64,000 nt of DNA from Kaistia soli DSM 19436. GTDB lineage: Bacteria > Pseudomonadota > Alphaproteobacteria > Rhizobiales > Kaistiaceae. Of this stretch, positions 16,796-25,010 are shown piece by piece. Under the pieces are notes generated by a model that worked only from the letters and a program-made list of their open reading frames with translations, made no database searches and was not told the DNA's origin. The stretch covers positions 1,882,497-1,946,496 of the forward strand of contig NZ_FQUP01000001.1 in the NCBI RefSeq assembly GCF_900129325.1. Reading direction: 5' to 3'. Numbering within the stretch: the stretch's first letter is position 1; each line of letters starts with the position of its first letter. A program made the position numbers and the translations under genes.

Positions 16796-17536
16796 TCAGA
16801 CGGTCTCCGCCACCGCCTCGAACGCGTGGCGGGGACCGCTCACGGTGAGGCCGATCAGCTGGCCGGCTTCGTCGGTGGCGCTGAGGGCGATACCGTCGCC
16901 CATCGGTGCACGATTCCAGGCTGCGACCGCACGTGCCGCGAGATGCAGGTGTACGTCCGCCTGGATGACATTCACATAGGAATGGCCGAACTTGATCGCT
17001 TCGAGCGCTCCAGTCCAGGACTGCTCGGCACCCGGCCGGCGCACGGCGAGTGTCACCCCCGCGCCGCTGGCGCTGGCCGCGACGAGCGGGACGCCGCCGA
17101 TATCGCCTGAATCGACCGGAACCGTCGTGCGGGGCAGCGGCGGGACATAAGGCAGCGGCGCGCGTGCAAACGCTGCCAGCGCTGCGTTGAATTTCTCGGG
17201 TCCTTCGAGCGCGGTGACCTTGATCACCGAAACGCCGTCCGCATCGAGGAAATCGACATAGGTCAGCACGGTGTCATGCGGCGTTTCGCTGACATCGGCA
17301 ACGATGCTCGCTATGACCGACGGATCGATGACGGTGCGGGCCTTCTCGTTCTCTGCAACGAGCAGTCCACCTTCCAGTTTCACGCCGTCGAAGACGCCGA
17401 TCCGCTCGAGCAGTGCGCCCGGCGCGCGCACGCCGACCAGTGTGCGGCCCATGGCGCTGGCGCGCGCGAGGATGTCGAAGGGTTCGAGGGGAAGGGACTG
17501 CCGGTGGGAGATGGGCGTGGCGGTGGATTCGGTCAT
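16796..17536 (-). CDS. Hypothetical protein, faint HemS-like pattern
   Basis: This is a 246-residue cytosolic protein without a firm family. In the first half, the order of ALLERIGVFDGVKLEGGLLV, then DPSVIASIVADV and then TYVDFLDADGVSVIKVTAL loosely resembles one HemS/HmuS repeat (hExtGVYxN ... sLQFFDxxGdAVHK). However, the haem-ligand His positions are not conserved and the length is only about two-thirds of HemS. The second half (HSYVNVIQADVHLHLAARAV) is His-containing. It is convergent with the gpt operon. Possible haem or iron handling is a weak inference. Confidence 0.55.
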   Translation of the reverse strand: MTESTATPISHRQSLPLEPFDILARASAMGRTLVGVRAPGALLERIGVFDGVKLEGGLLVAENEKARTVIDPSVIASIVADVSETPHDTVLTYVDFLDADGVSVIKVTALEGPEKFNAALAAFARAPLPYVPPLPRTTVPVDSGDIGGVPLVAASASGAGVTLAVRRPGAEQSWTGALEAIKFGHSYVNVIQADVHLHLAARAVAAWNRAPMGDGIALSATDEAGQLIGLTVSGPRHAFEAVAETV

Positions 17537-17728
17537 GGCAAGCGGATTCCTGGCGGCTCGGTTCCAGAGGTCTCAAAGGTGAGCGAGCCGTCGTGGTGCC
17601 ACGATTCACTTCACGGTTCTTCCTAACAGCCGCGAACGGCAATGGAAGTCGAAATTTGTGATCGGAATCCCTTTCGAGGCCTCGCCGCTCTATCGCGCCG
17701 CCACGCAAAATGACAGAACTCCGCCAGT

Positions 17729-17813
17729 GCGGGCGTGGCGAAACTGGTAGACGCAAGGGACTTAAAATCCCTCGGCCTCGGTCATGCGGGTTCGATCCCC
17801 GCCGCCCGCACCA
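17729..17813 (+). tRNA. tRNA-Leu (UAA)
   Basis: An 85-nt tRNA including an encoded CCA end. Acceptor GCGGGCG pairs with CGCCCGC. The anticodon stem AGGGA/TCCCT encloses the loop CTTAAAA, giving anticodon UAA. A long variable arm (CGGCCTCGGTCATG region) fits a class II leucine tRNA. The T-loop TTCGATC is present. It stands alone. Confidence 0.95.
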
Positions 17814-17925
17814 ACTGTCCTGCCTACTGAATTCGCCCTTGAGCGCCAAACGCCGGTTATCGCAGGCCTGGCTTTTGGTTCCATGACCGGCGTCATATAT
17901 AATGCGGGAGGCAAGGAGGCCCCTG

Positions 17926-18537
17926 ATGGCGCGTGCGTCGAAGAAGGATGCCGAACGGCATCGGCAGGAAATCGTAGCGGCATCGGCGCGGCTGTTTCGC
18001 GAGCGCGGGATTGGCGGTGTCAGCGTGCCCGAGCTGATGGCGGCGGCCGGACTGACGCATGGCGGCTTCTACGGCCATTTCCCATCCAAGAGTGCCTTGG
18101 CGGCCGAGGCGATTGCGGAAGCGTCACGCGAGATAGGGTCGGCCCTTGCCGCGACCGTGGACGCGCATCGCGACGACCGCCAGGCGGCGTTCGCTGCATT
18201 GGTTGCCACCTACATGTCGCCGCATCATCGAGACGATCCGGGCGAGGGATGCCCTGTCTCTGCGTTGATCGACTATGCGCGCGATGGCTGCGGGACGGAA
18301 CTCGGCACCGCCTATCACGACAGTGTCGAGACGATGATTGCGGCCGTCCAGAATGTGCTGCCCGAGGGCTCTGGACGAGAGGACGCGCTGGCGATCCTGG
18401 CCACCATGGTGGGCGGCCTGCTTTTGTCGCGCGCCTGCACCGGGACGCCGTTGTCGGACGAGTTCCTGATCGCCGTCAGGCGCAATCTTGGTGTTTCGGA
18501 AAAGCACGACGCCGCGGAGCGCGAAAAAATCCTGTAA
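17926..18537 (+). CDS. TetR/AcrR family transcriptional regulator
   Basis: This 203-residue regulator has the N-terminal TetR helix-turn-helix: EIVAASARLFRERGIGGVSVPELMAAAGLTHGGFYGHF. The C-terminal ligand domain includes GCPVSALIDYARDG, a pattern seen in a common TetR_C group near oxidoreductases. ATG 17926 is chosen because AAGGAGG lies 7 nt upstream. The SDR gene follows 92 nt downstream in the same direction, separated by two palindromes that may be its operator. It probably represses itself or the SDR gene in response to a small hydrophobic ligand, as inferred from context. Confidence 0.85.
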   Translation: MARASKKDAERHRQEIVAASARLFRERGIGGVSVPELMAAAGLTHGGFYGHFPSKSALAAEAIAEASREIGSALAATVDAHRDDRQAAFAALVATYMSPHHRDDPGEGCPVSALIDYARDGCGTELGTAYHDSVETMIAAVQNVLPEGSGREDALAILATMVGGLLLSRACTGTPLSDEFLIAVRRNLGVSEKHDAAEREKIL

Positions 18538-18559
18538 GGCTCCTTGTAGCCTTTAGATG

Positions 18560-18577
18560 ATGATCATAATTTAAATT
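18560..18577. promoter_or_regulatory. Candidate TetR operator palindromes
   Basis: Two adjoining perfect palindromes, ATGATCAT (18560-18567) and AATTTAAATT (18568-18577), sit in the gap between the TetR gene and the SDR gene. The AT-rich block stands out in this GC-rich stretch. Assignment to the TetR protein is inference from position. Confidence 0.35.
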
Positions 18578-18629
18578 GGACGGCAGCGGCGCCGAGAGTC
18601 GGCGGCCGTGTCGAACAATGGAGATCATC

Positions 18630-19448
18630 ATGGCGGCAGGACATCAGGGGCGCGGCGTAGCGCTCGTCACGGGCGCATCATCGGGCATCGGCGCTGTCTA
18701 TGCCGACCGTCTGGCAGAGCGGGGCTACGACCTTCTTCTCGTCGCGCGTGACAAGCGGCGTCTCGCAACGCTCGCCGCCGAAATCGGCGCGAAGACGGGG
18801 CGTCACGTCGATGTCCTCGCGGCTGACTTGACGTCGAAATCCGATCTTGCCGCGGTCGAAGCGCGACTGCGCTCGGACCCGTCCATTACCGTCCTCGTCA
18901 ACAATGCCGGCATTGCCGGCGGTGGCCCGCTGGCTGCGGCGGATCCGGACGCCATGGAACGGATGATCGATCTTAACGTCGTTGCCCTGACACGGCTTGC
19001 GCTGGCCGCCGCGCCGGGCTTCGTGGCGCGCGGGGCGGGGACGATCGTGAATATTGGCTCGGTGGTGCCGCTCATCCCCGAGAGCTTCCCGGGAATCTAC
19101 GGCTCGACCAAAGCCTATGTGCTGCATTTCAGCCAGTCGCTGCACGCGGAGTTGAGCGGGCAGGGCGTCCGCGTTCAGGCAGTGCTGCCGGGGGCGACGG
19201 CAACCGAAATCTGGGAGCGCTCCGGCCTGTCGCTCGAGAGCCTGCCGCCCGAGATTGTCATGCCGACCGGCGCGATGGTCGATGCGGCGCTCGCGGGTCT
19301 CGACCAGGGCGAGATTGTCACCATCCCAGCTCTGCCCGATGCGGCGGATTGGCAGGCCTTCGAAGCCGCGCGGCTTGCGCTGGCACCCAATTTGTCGCGC
19401 CGCGAGTCCGCAAAGCGCCTTCAGGTCGCCACGCGCGCGGCGGCCTGA
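18630..19448 (+). CDS. SDR family NAD(P)-dependent oxidoreductase
   Basis: A 272-residue classical short-chain dehydrogenase. The Rossmann motif is TGASSGIGAVYADRLA, the NNAG motif is LVNNAGIAGGG, and the active-site Ser is in NIGSVVPL with Tyr-x-x-x-Lys in YGSTKAYVL. PG of the downstream motif is in LPGATATE. ATG 18630 is favoured by GGAG 6 nt before it, with ATG 18618 as an alternative. The substrate is unknown. It is paired with the preceding TetR regulator. Confidence 0.9.
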   Translation: MAAGHQGRGVALVTGASSGIGAVYADRLAERGYDLLLVARDKRRLATLAAEIGAKTGRHVDVLAADLTSKSDLAAVEARLRSDPSITVLVNNAGIAGGGPLAAADPDAMERMIDLNVVALTRLALAAAPGFVARGAGTIVNIGSVVPLIPESFPGIYGSTKAYVLHFSQSLHAELSGQGVRVQAVLPGATATEIWERSGLSLESLPPEIVMPTGAMVDAALAGLDQGEIVTIPALPDAADWQAFEAARLALAPNLSRRESAKRLQVATRAAA

Positions 19449-19462
19449 AGCGTCGGCATTCG

Positions 19463-20158
19463 CTAGAGGTCGACCGGGTCGTCGGGCTGCGCCTTGATCG
19501 CCGCGGCGGCCTTGGCAAGGATGTCGGCGATCCGGCGCTGCTCGTCCTCGGGCGCGCCGATCGCGGCGGCGATGGCCGCCTTCAGCATACGACGGGCGTC
19601 GTTGAGTTCAGGGACGACGCCCTCGATGTCACGGTCGCGCGGCTGGCCGCGGCGATCGTCTTCCTCGCGATCGAACCAGGCGCGCGCCTCCGCGAGGCGG
19701 CGGCCGATGCGGGCGAGATGATCCAGCACTGCATTGACGCCGGCGCGGTTGGCCGTGAGATGGGCGAGGCCGGCATCGGTAATCGAATAGACCTTCTTGT
19801 TGGTCTCGCTCACCGAGGAGACATGCCCGCCTTCCTCAAGAAAGGTGAGGGTGGGATAGATGACGCCGGGGCTCGGGCTGTAGCTGCCGCTGGTCAGCTC
19901 CTCGATCGCCTTGATGATGTCGTAACCGTGCCGGGGCTGCTTCTCCAGCAGCGACAGCACGATCAGGCGAAGGTCGCCATCGGCGACCATGCGACCCATG
20001 CGGAAGCCGTCGCCGCCGCGCCCGCCCATCGGGCCGCGCCCGCCAAACGGTCCGCCATGACCGGGACCGCCCCGCCGCGACATGAAGCTCAGAACGCCCT
20101 CGAATCCGGCCGGGCGGCAGCCGTGGCCGTGACGGCCGTGATGATGAAAATGACCCAT
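19463..20158 (-). CDS. PadR family regulator, His/Gly-rich N-terminus
   Basis: A 231-residue PadR-type winged-helix repressor. The first about 55 residues are His/Gly/Arg-rich (MGHFHHHGRHGHGCR and then many GG/RGG). The PadR domain follows from about residue 58: DLRLIVLSLLEKQPRHGYDIIKAIEELTSGSYSPSPGVIYPTL. This layout matches YqjI of E. coli, a nickel/iron-responsive PadR repressor with a His-rich N-terminus. A C-terminal coiled region (DRRGQPRD and IADILAKAAAAIKAQ) completes it. Two copies of a 13-nt operator-like repeat lie upstream. It is probably a metal sensor that represses itself, as inferred by analogy to YqjI. Confidence 0.85.
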   Translation of the reverse strand: MGHFHHHGRHGHGCRPAGFEGVLSFMSRRGGPGHGGPFGGRGPMGGRGGDGFRMGRMVADGDLRLIVLSLLEKQPRHGYDIIKAIEELTSGSYSPSPGVIYPTLTFLEEGGHVSSVSETNKKVYSITDAGLAHLTANRAGVNAVLDHLARIGRRLAEARAWFDREEDDRRGQPRDRDIEGVVPELNDARRMLKAAIAAAIGAPEDEQRRIADILAKAAAAIKAQPDDPVDL

Positions 20159-20179
20159 AATGGGCTCCTCTTTCGTTTC

Positions 20180-20230
20180 GATATATCTTACGTACTAACG
20201 CAGAGGCCAATCGTCAAGATATATCTTACG
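20180..20230. promoter_or_regulatory. PadR operator: two direct repeats
   Basis: GATATATCTTACG occurs identically at 20180-20192 and 20218-20230. Similarity extends over about 23 nt (GATATATCTTACG, then CTA, then CGCA, with three mismatches). The copies are 38 nt apart, close to the padR start. YqjI-type PadR proteins bind AT-rich TATAT-containing sites upstream of their own genes. This makes the repeats strong operator candidates for autoregulation and possibly for the divergent ligase gene. Confidence 0.6.
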
Positions 20231-20371
20231 AGCTATCGCATGCGCTGGCGCGTTAGTTAGCGGTCGCCTGCGTGACGATTGTCATAGTAAGTTGGCGGCC
20301 AACGGCGATGATCCGCCGCCGGCCGCGACCTGTTTTCTCGCGCCGGAGACGAACTCCATCCGAGGCCGACC

Positions 20372-21958
20372 ATGGACATGCCGACCGCGATACCAAGCCC
20401 AGCCACGGCGGCGATCCCGCTCGACGCACGGCACTGGAAGAAGACGCTGTTCGGAATGCTGCTCGATTCCCGGTCGCGCTTCGGCGGCAAGCGCACAGTC
20501 ATCGAGGATACGCAACGCAAGCCGCTGACCTTTGACCGCGTCGTCATCGGCGCCATGGTGCTCGGCCGGGTCTTCGCCGCACGGACGAAGCCGGGCGAGC
20601 GGGTCGGCATCCTGCTGCCGAATGTCGCGACCGTCGCGCCGACCTTTTTCGGCCTGTCCGCCTTCGGCCGCGTTCCCGCGATGCTCAACTTCACGGCCGG
20701 TGCCAAGAACCTTGCTGTCGCGTGCAGGGCCGCGGAGATCCGTCTCGTGATCTCGTCGCGCCGCTTCATTGCCGAAGGCAAGCTCGAGGAGCTTGTCGAG
20801 GCGATCAGCAAGGACGTCACGTTTCTCTGGCTCGAGGATGTTGGCAAGAAGGTGACCGGCTTCGACAAGTTCGTCGGGGTCGTCTCCTCCTGGTTCGCCC
20901 GCGCCATCCACGCGCGGAGCCGCGTCCGGCCGGATGACGTTGGCGTCGTGCTGTTCACGTCAGGTTCGGAAGGACTGCCGAAGGGCGTTGCGCTGACGCA
21001 TGAGAACGTGCTCGCCAATGTCGAGCAATTCTTGCGGACGCTCGCGCTGAGCCCAGACGATTCGCTGTTCAACCCGCTCCCGGTGTTCCATTCGTTCGGG
21101 ATGACGGTCGGGCTCGTCGCACCATTCTCGATCGGAATGCGCGTTTTCTTCTACCCGACGCCGCTGCATTACAAGCAGATCCCGGCGCTCATCAAGGACA
21201 GCGGCTCGACCATCCTGATCGGCACGGACACATTCGCGGCCGGCTGGGGGCGGCAGGCGGAGGATGACCAATTCAAGAGCTTGCGCCTCGTCGTGCTGGG
21301 CGCCGAGCGCATCAAGCCGCAGACACGCACCCTCTGGCGCGATCGCTTTGGTATCGAACTGTTCGAGGGCTATGGCGCGACGGAGGCCGCGCCCGTGATC
21401 GCCGCCAACACGCCGCTGTTCCACCGTGATGGCACCGTCGGACGGCTCTTGTCGGGCATGTCATATCGGCTTGAGCCCGTGCCCGGGCTCGACGAGGGCG
21501 GGCGACTTTGGATTCGCGGGCCCAACGTCATGCGCGGCTATATGCGCGAATCGGCTCCCGGCGTGCTGGAGGCGACTGACGACGGTTGGCACGACACGGG
21601 CGATATCGTCAGCGTCGATGCCGAGGGCTACATCACGATCCTCGGCCGCGCGAAGCGCTTCGCCAAGCTCGGCGGCGAAATGATCTCGCTGGCCGCGGCG
21701 GAAGCCTATGTCGCGCAGGTCTGGCCCGACAACGCGCATGCCATGGTGGCGGTGCCGGATGATCGCAAGGGCGAGCAACTCGTCCTCGTCACCGACAGGC
21801 CGAGCCCGGATCGCGATGAACTCATTGCCGCGGCGCGCCTGCACGGCGTTGCCGAGATCATGCTGCCGCGACGCATCGTGAGCGTCGAGGCGCTGCCGAT
21901 GCTCGGCACAGGCAAGACAGACTATCCCGCCATCACCGCGCTGGCGAAGATGCGCTGA
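20372..21958 (+). CDS. Acyl-AMP ligase (Aas C-terminal-like)
   Basis: A 528-residue ANL-superfamily adenylating enzyme. The P-loop-like A3 motif is LFTSGSEGLPKGVALTHEN. A5 is EGYGATEAAP, and the A7-A8 region is DDGWHDTGDIVSVDAEGY. A terminal Lys lies in TGKTDYPAI. The sequence (NVATVAPTFFGLSAFGRVPAMLNF, TAGAKNL) matches the acyl-ACP synthetase half of Aas or stand-alone acyl-ACP synthetases, so it probably activates fatty or lysophospholipid-derived acyl chains. No acyltransferase domain is attached. It reads toward and overlaps the EAL gene by 37 nt. Confidence 0.8.
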   Translation: MDMPTAIPSPATAAIPLDARHWKKTLFGMLLDSRSRFGGKRTVIEDTQRKPLTFDRVVIGAMVLGRVFAARTKPGERVGILLPNVATVAPTFFGLSAFGRVPAMLNFTAGAKNLAVACRAAEIRLVISSRRFIAEGKLEELVEAISKDVTFLWLEDVGKKVTGFDKFVGVVSSWFARAIHARSRVRPDDVGVVLFTSGSEGLPKGVALTHENVLANVEQFLRTLALSPDDSLFNPLPVFHSFGMTVGLVAPFSIGMRVFFYPTPLHYKQIPALIKDSGSTILIGTDTFAAGWGRQAEDDQFKSLRLVVLGAERIKPQTRTLWRDRFGIELFEGYGATEAAPVIAANTPLFHRDGTVGRLLSGMSYRLEPVPGLDEGGRLWIRGPNVMRGYMRESAPGVLEATDDGWHDTGDIVSVDAEGYITILGRAKRFAKLGGEMISLAAAEAYVAQVWPDNAHAMVAVPDDRKGEQLVLVTDRPSPDRDELIAAARLHGVAEIMLPRRIVSVEALPMLGTGKTDYPAITALAKMR

Positions 21959-23211
21959 GCACTGGCGCGGCGGGCTTTGCGAGCAGGCGACAGCTTGACC
22001 GAAGTCGGCGACGCCAGCAGCGTGAGCGTCGTCTCCAGTTCCCCGGGCTTGCCCAGGAAATATCCCTGGGCGTTCTGCACGCCGAGCCCGATCAAGGCCT
22101 CGCATTCGCCGCGGGTCTCGACGCCTTCCGCGATCAGTGTGGCGCCGGTCTCGCGCGCAAAGGTCACCATGGCTGTGGCCAGGGCGCGTCGGGCCGGATC
22201 GACATCGATAGATCGCGTCAGGCTCATATCGAGCTTTATGATGTCAGGCTGCAGGCGCAAAATGTGCTGCAAGCTGGCGAAGCCGGCGCCAGCGTCATCG
22301 ATGGCGATCCGGAGGCCTGCTTGCCGGAGGGGCACGAGCGCGGCGACGAGCGCGTCATAATCCTCGACCACCTCGTGTTCGGTCAGCTCGACGATGATAC
22401 GGCCGAGAGGAAGGTCAGCGAGAACGTCCATCATGCGGCCGCTGCGGATCGTTGTCGCCGAGGCGTTGACGGAGAGATAGAGATCCGGCGGCAGGGTGCG
22501 GAGGGCAGGCAGGGCGACCCGCACGGCCTCCAGCTCGAGATCGACGCCGCGGCCTGCGGCAACCGCATCGGCGAACCAGGCATCGGGTGAACGATATGGC
22601 ATCGCTGAAAAGCGGGACAGCGCCTCGACGCCGACGGGCCGACGCGTCTGTAGGCTCCAGATCGGTTGGAAGACCGCCGTGAACATCCGATCCGCGATCA
22701 CACCGTCGATGAGGTCATCGCGCTTGCGCGCGGAGCGCTTCAGTCCGAGCTCGGTGATAACCTGCTCGCCGATAATGTCCGCGAACACGCGCATGACCTG
22801 GAGATCGCGCTGGCTGAGCGAGCTATTGGGCTGCGGGCTGAGGCAGCAGAACATGCCGATGGCCACGCCGTTTCGATCCCGGAGCGGGACCGAGATATGC
22901 GAGCCGATCGGCAGCGCCTCAGTCAGCGGCAGCGACATCGCGAGGGGGAACTCGCTCGTATCGGTGATGAGCTCAGGCAGGTTGCCAGCAAGGATATGCC
23001 GGCAATAAACGGCATAAAGCGACGCGGAATCATTGACCTTGATCAGATGCTCGAAGCCCGGCGCGTCGACGGCGCGCATTACAGTGAGATCACCCTCAAA
23101 GGTCGACACATAGGCGATCTTCATGCCGAGGTGTTCGCGAATCGCGGCAATGGCGAATTGAAGCGTTTGCGGCGACGGGTCGTTCGGGACGGCTATCAGC
23201 CGCTTCAGCAT
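21922..23211 (-). CDS. GAF-EAL domain cyclic-di-GMP phosphodiesterase
   Basis: A 429-residue protein. An N-terminal GAF-like sensor domain spans about residues 15-155 (PIGSHISVPLRDRNGVAIGMF and SLSQRDLQVMRVF). A C-terminal EAL domain spans about 175-400. Catalytic motifs look intact: EALSR, the Asn of SVNASA, ELTEHE, IDDAGAGFAS, IKLDMS, IAEGVET and QGYFLGKP. The Asp-Asp metal pair is present, so hydrolysis of c-di-GMP to pGpG is expected. No GGDEF domain is fused. Its 3' end overlaps the convergent ligase gene. The sensed ligand is unknown. Confidence 0.88.
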   Translation of the reverse strand: MLKRLIAVPNDPSPQTLQFAIAAIREHLGMKIAYVSTFEGDLTVMRAVDAPGFEHLIKVNDSASLYAVYCRHILAGNLPELITDTSEFPLAMSLPLTEALPIGSHISVPLRDRNGVAIGMFCCLSPQPNSSLSQRDLQVMRVFADIIGEQVITELGLKRSARKRDDLIDGVIADRMFTAVFQPIWSLQTRRPVGVEALSRFSAMPYRSPDAWFADAVAAGRGVDLELEAVRVALPALRTLPPDLYLSVNASATTIRSGRMMDVLADLPLGRIIVELTEHEVVEDYDALVAALVPLRQAGLRIAIDDAGAGFASLQHILRLQPDIIKLDMSLTRSIDVDPARRALATAMVTFARETGATLIAEGVETRGECEALIGLGVQNAQGYFLGKPGELETTLTLLASPTSVKLSPARKARRASAQRIFASAVMAG

Positions 23212-23404
23212 CTTCCTACCTCGCCCAGCCAGTCAGACTACCGACCAAGGGCGACTCCCCGTCTGCCCCCATCCTCGAGGATTGAGCCGGAACGTTCGCG
23301 AACGTCGGACCTCGGGATAGCCATTCAATTCGTCGGTTGTTGTCTGGTTCCAGCGTGAACTGATGATTTTGTCGCAGCACCCGAAAGCCAGTCCGGGTGG
23401 TTAA

Positions 23405-24574
23405 TCAACCGTTCTGCCGCCAGCCATAGATCCAATCATAACGAGCCAGTAATCGGTCGCCGCCCAATGCCTTCATGGTTGCGTCCCGGAACGGCGCGGC
23501 GAGGGGGCTCATATGATAGATGGCGCCGCTCTGGCGCGCAGCCTGGGCGACGCGCGCGGCGCGTGGCCTTCGCTCGGCAACATAACGGGCGAGCGCGATC
23601 TCGGCCGGCAGGTCCGGGCGCAGGAGCATGCGCGTCAGCACAGCCGCATCCTCGATCGCCATCGCGGCGCCCTGTGCCAGGAAGGGCAGCATCGCGTGGC
23701 AGGCATCGCCGATAAGGGCGATCCGCCCGTTCTGCCAGGGTCCGTTGGCGTCGACGCCGCAGAGGCACCAGCGGGTCCAGTCGCTGCCGGCGGCGATGAG
23801 GTCTTCAAGGTCGTCAGCGGTGCCGCAAAAACGCTGGCGGATGAACGCGGCGTCGCCCGGCTCGCTCCAACCTTCCCCCTGCCATGCCTCTTCGACGATG
23901 GCGACGACGTTGATCTCCCGGCCCGAACGGATCGGATAGACAACGACATGGCTGCGGTCGCCGAGGAAAACCGTGACGCGGTCCCGGGCGATCCCATCAG
24001 GCGCCGCCGCGGTTGGAATAGTTGTGCGCCATGCCGTGCGACCGGTCGGCTCCGCCGGGCCGCCGCGAAGATGGGCGCGCACGGACGAGCGGACACCGTC
24101 CGCTCCGATCAGGATATCGGCATCGCGGCTGATATCGCCTGCCGCGAAGCGGAGGCCCGCCGCCGTTTCGGAGATATTGCTGACGGGACTTCCGAGATGG
24201 ACCGCGATCTGCGGGTCTGCCGCCACGGCCGAAAGCAGGATATCGAGCAGGTCGGCGCGATGCAGCAGCCGATAGGGTGCGCCGTAGCGGATAGCCGCGC
24301 GTGCCAACGGGAGCGCGATGATCGCGCGGCCGCTTTGAACGCCGCGCATCTCGATTGCCTCAGGGCGTGTTGCGACGGCGTCGAGGGCTGGTCCAAGGCC
24401 GAGATTATCGAGGATGCGACCGGCATTCGGCGAGATCTGCAGCCCGGCGCCAACCTCGGAAAGGCGATCGGCGCGCTCGAACACCTCAACGCGGAAGCCG
24501 GCACGCGACAGGAGAAGCGCTGCCGTCAACCCGGCAATGCCGCCGCCCGCGACGGCGATGGTCGAGACGGACAC
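23405..24574 (-). CDS. FAD-dependent monooxygenase (salicylate hydroxylase-like)
   Basis: A 389-residue group A flavoprotein monooxygenase. The FAD Rossmann motif is AVAGGGIAGLTAALLL, ending in an acidic residue (VEVFERA). The DG motif is ILIGADGVRSSVR, and the second FAD contact is ALIGDACHAMLPFLAQGAAMAIEDA. The layout matches salicylate and 3-hydroxybenzoate hydroxylase-type enzymes, which hydroxylate aromatic acids with NAD(P)H and O2. The substrate is not determined. The zinc-finger gene ends 14 nt upstream and the two may be co-transcribed. Confidence 0.85.
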   Translation of the reverse strand: MSVSTIAVAGGGIAGLTAALLLSRAGFRVEVFERADRLSEVGAGLQISPNAGRILDNLGLGPALDAVATRPEAIEMRGVQSGRAIIALPLARAAIRYGAPYRLLHRADLLDILLSAVAADPQIAVHLGSPVSNISETAAGLRFAAGDISRDADILIGADGVRSSVRAHLRGGPAEPTGRTAWRTTIPTAAAPDGIARDRVTVFLGDRSHVVVYPIRSGREINVVAIVEEAWQGEGWSEPGDAAFIRQRFCGTADDLEDLIAAGSDWTRWCLCGVDANGPWQNGRIALIGDACHAMLPFLAQGAAMAIEDAAVLTRMLLRPDLPAEIALARYVAERRPRAARVAQAARQSGAIYHMSPLAAPFRDATMKALGGDRLLARYDWIYGWRQNG

Positions 24575-24588
24575 GGTCTTCGTCGGCC

Positions 24589-24837
24589 TCAGGCGGCCAG
24601 CGGTTCGACGAAAAGGTGGCCGGGCGGGTTCGATTCCGTGCCGTGCAGGCGGGGATTATGCCGATACACCGTCGAGCAATAAGGACAGACACGCTCGCCG
24701 GAAGCGCCGAGATCGATGAAGATGTGGGGGTGGTCAAAGGGCGGCTTGGCGCCGACGCACATAAATTCCTGCACGCCGATCTCGATCAGCGCGACGCCGG
24801 AATCATTGTGAAAATGCGGGATGACGTGCTCGGCCAT
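24589..24837 (-). CDS. Zinc-finger domain protein (NDUFS6-like)
   Basis: An 82-residue protein with the conserved alphaproteobacterial zinc-finger pattern. FMCVGAKPPFDHPHIFIDLG supplies a Cys and a His, and VCPYCSTVYRH supplies two further Cys. It is related to the NDUFS6 accessory subunit of mitochondrial complex I and the Rhodobacter/Paracoccus homologue. Whether this protein binds complex I here is inference. It is cytosolic or membrane peripheral. It lies upstream of, and close to, the FAD monooxygenase gene on the same strand. Confidence 0.85.
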   Translation of the reverse strand: MAEHVIPHFHNDSGVALIEIGVQEFMCVGAKPPFDHPHIFIDLGASGERVCPYCSTVYRHNPRLHGTESNPPGHLFVEPLAA

Positions 24838-25010
24838 GGCGAAATCCGCTCGTTCGACGAAAGTTGGCGCGACGATAGAGCGTTGCGCCCGCGATGAACA
24901 GACCGTGATGCTTCTTCCTGTGGCGACACCTTGGCGCGGCGCGCGGCTTCCGTCATAAGGGCGCTCCTCGCAGCGCTGGGCGCTGCCCGTCGCCGCTATC
25001 CGGGTCCGCC

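Noticed and set aside
19349..20260. 303-codon plus-strand frame across the PadR gene
   Set aside because: Antisense to a clear PadR gene, no ribosome site and no family match.
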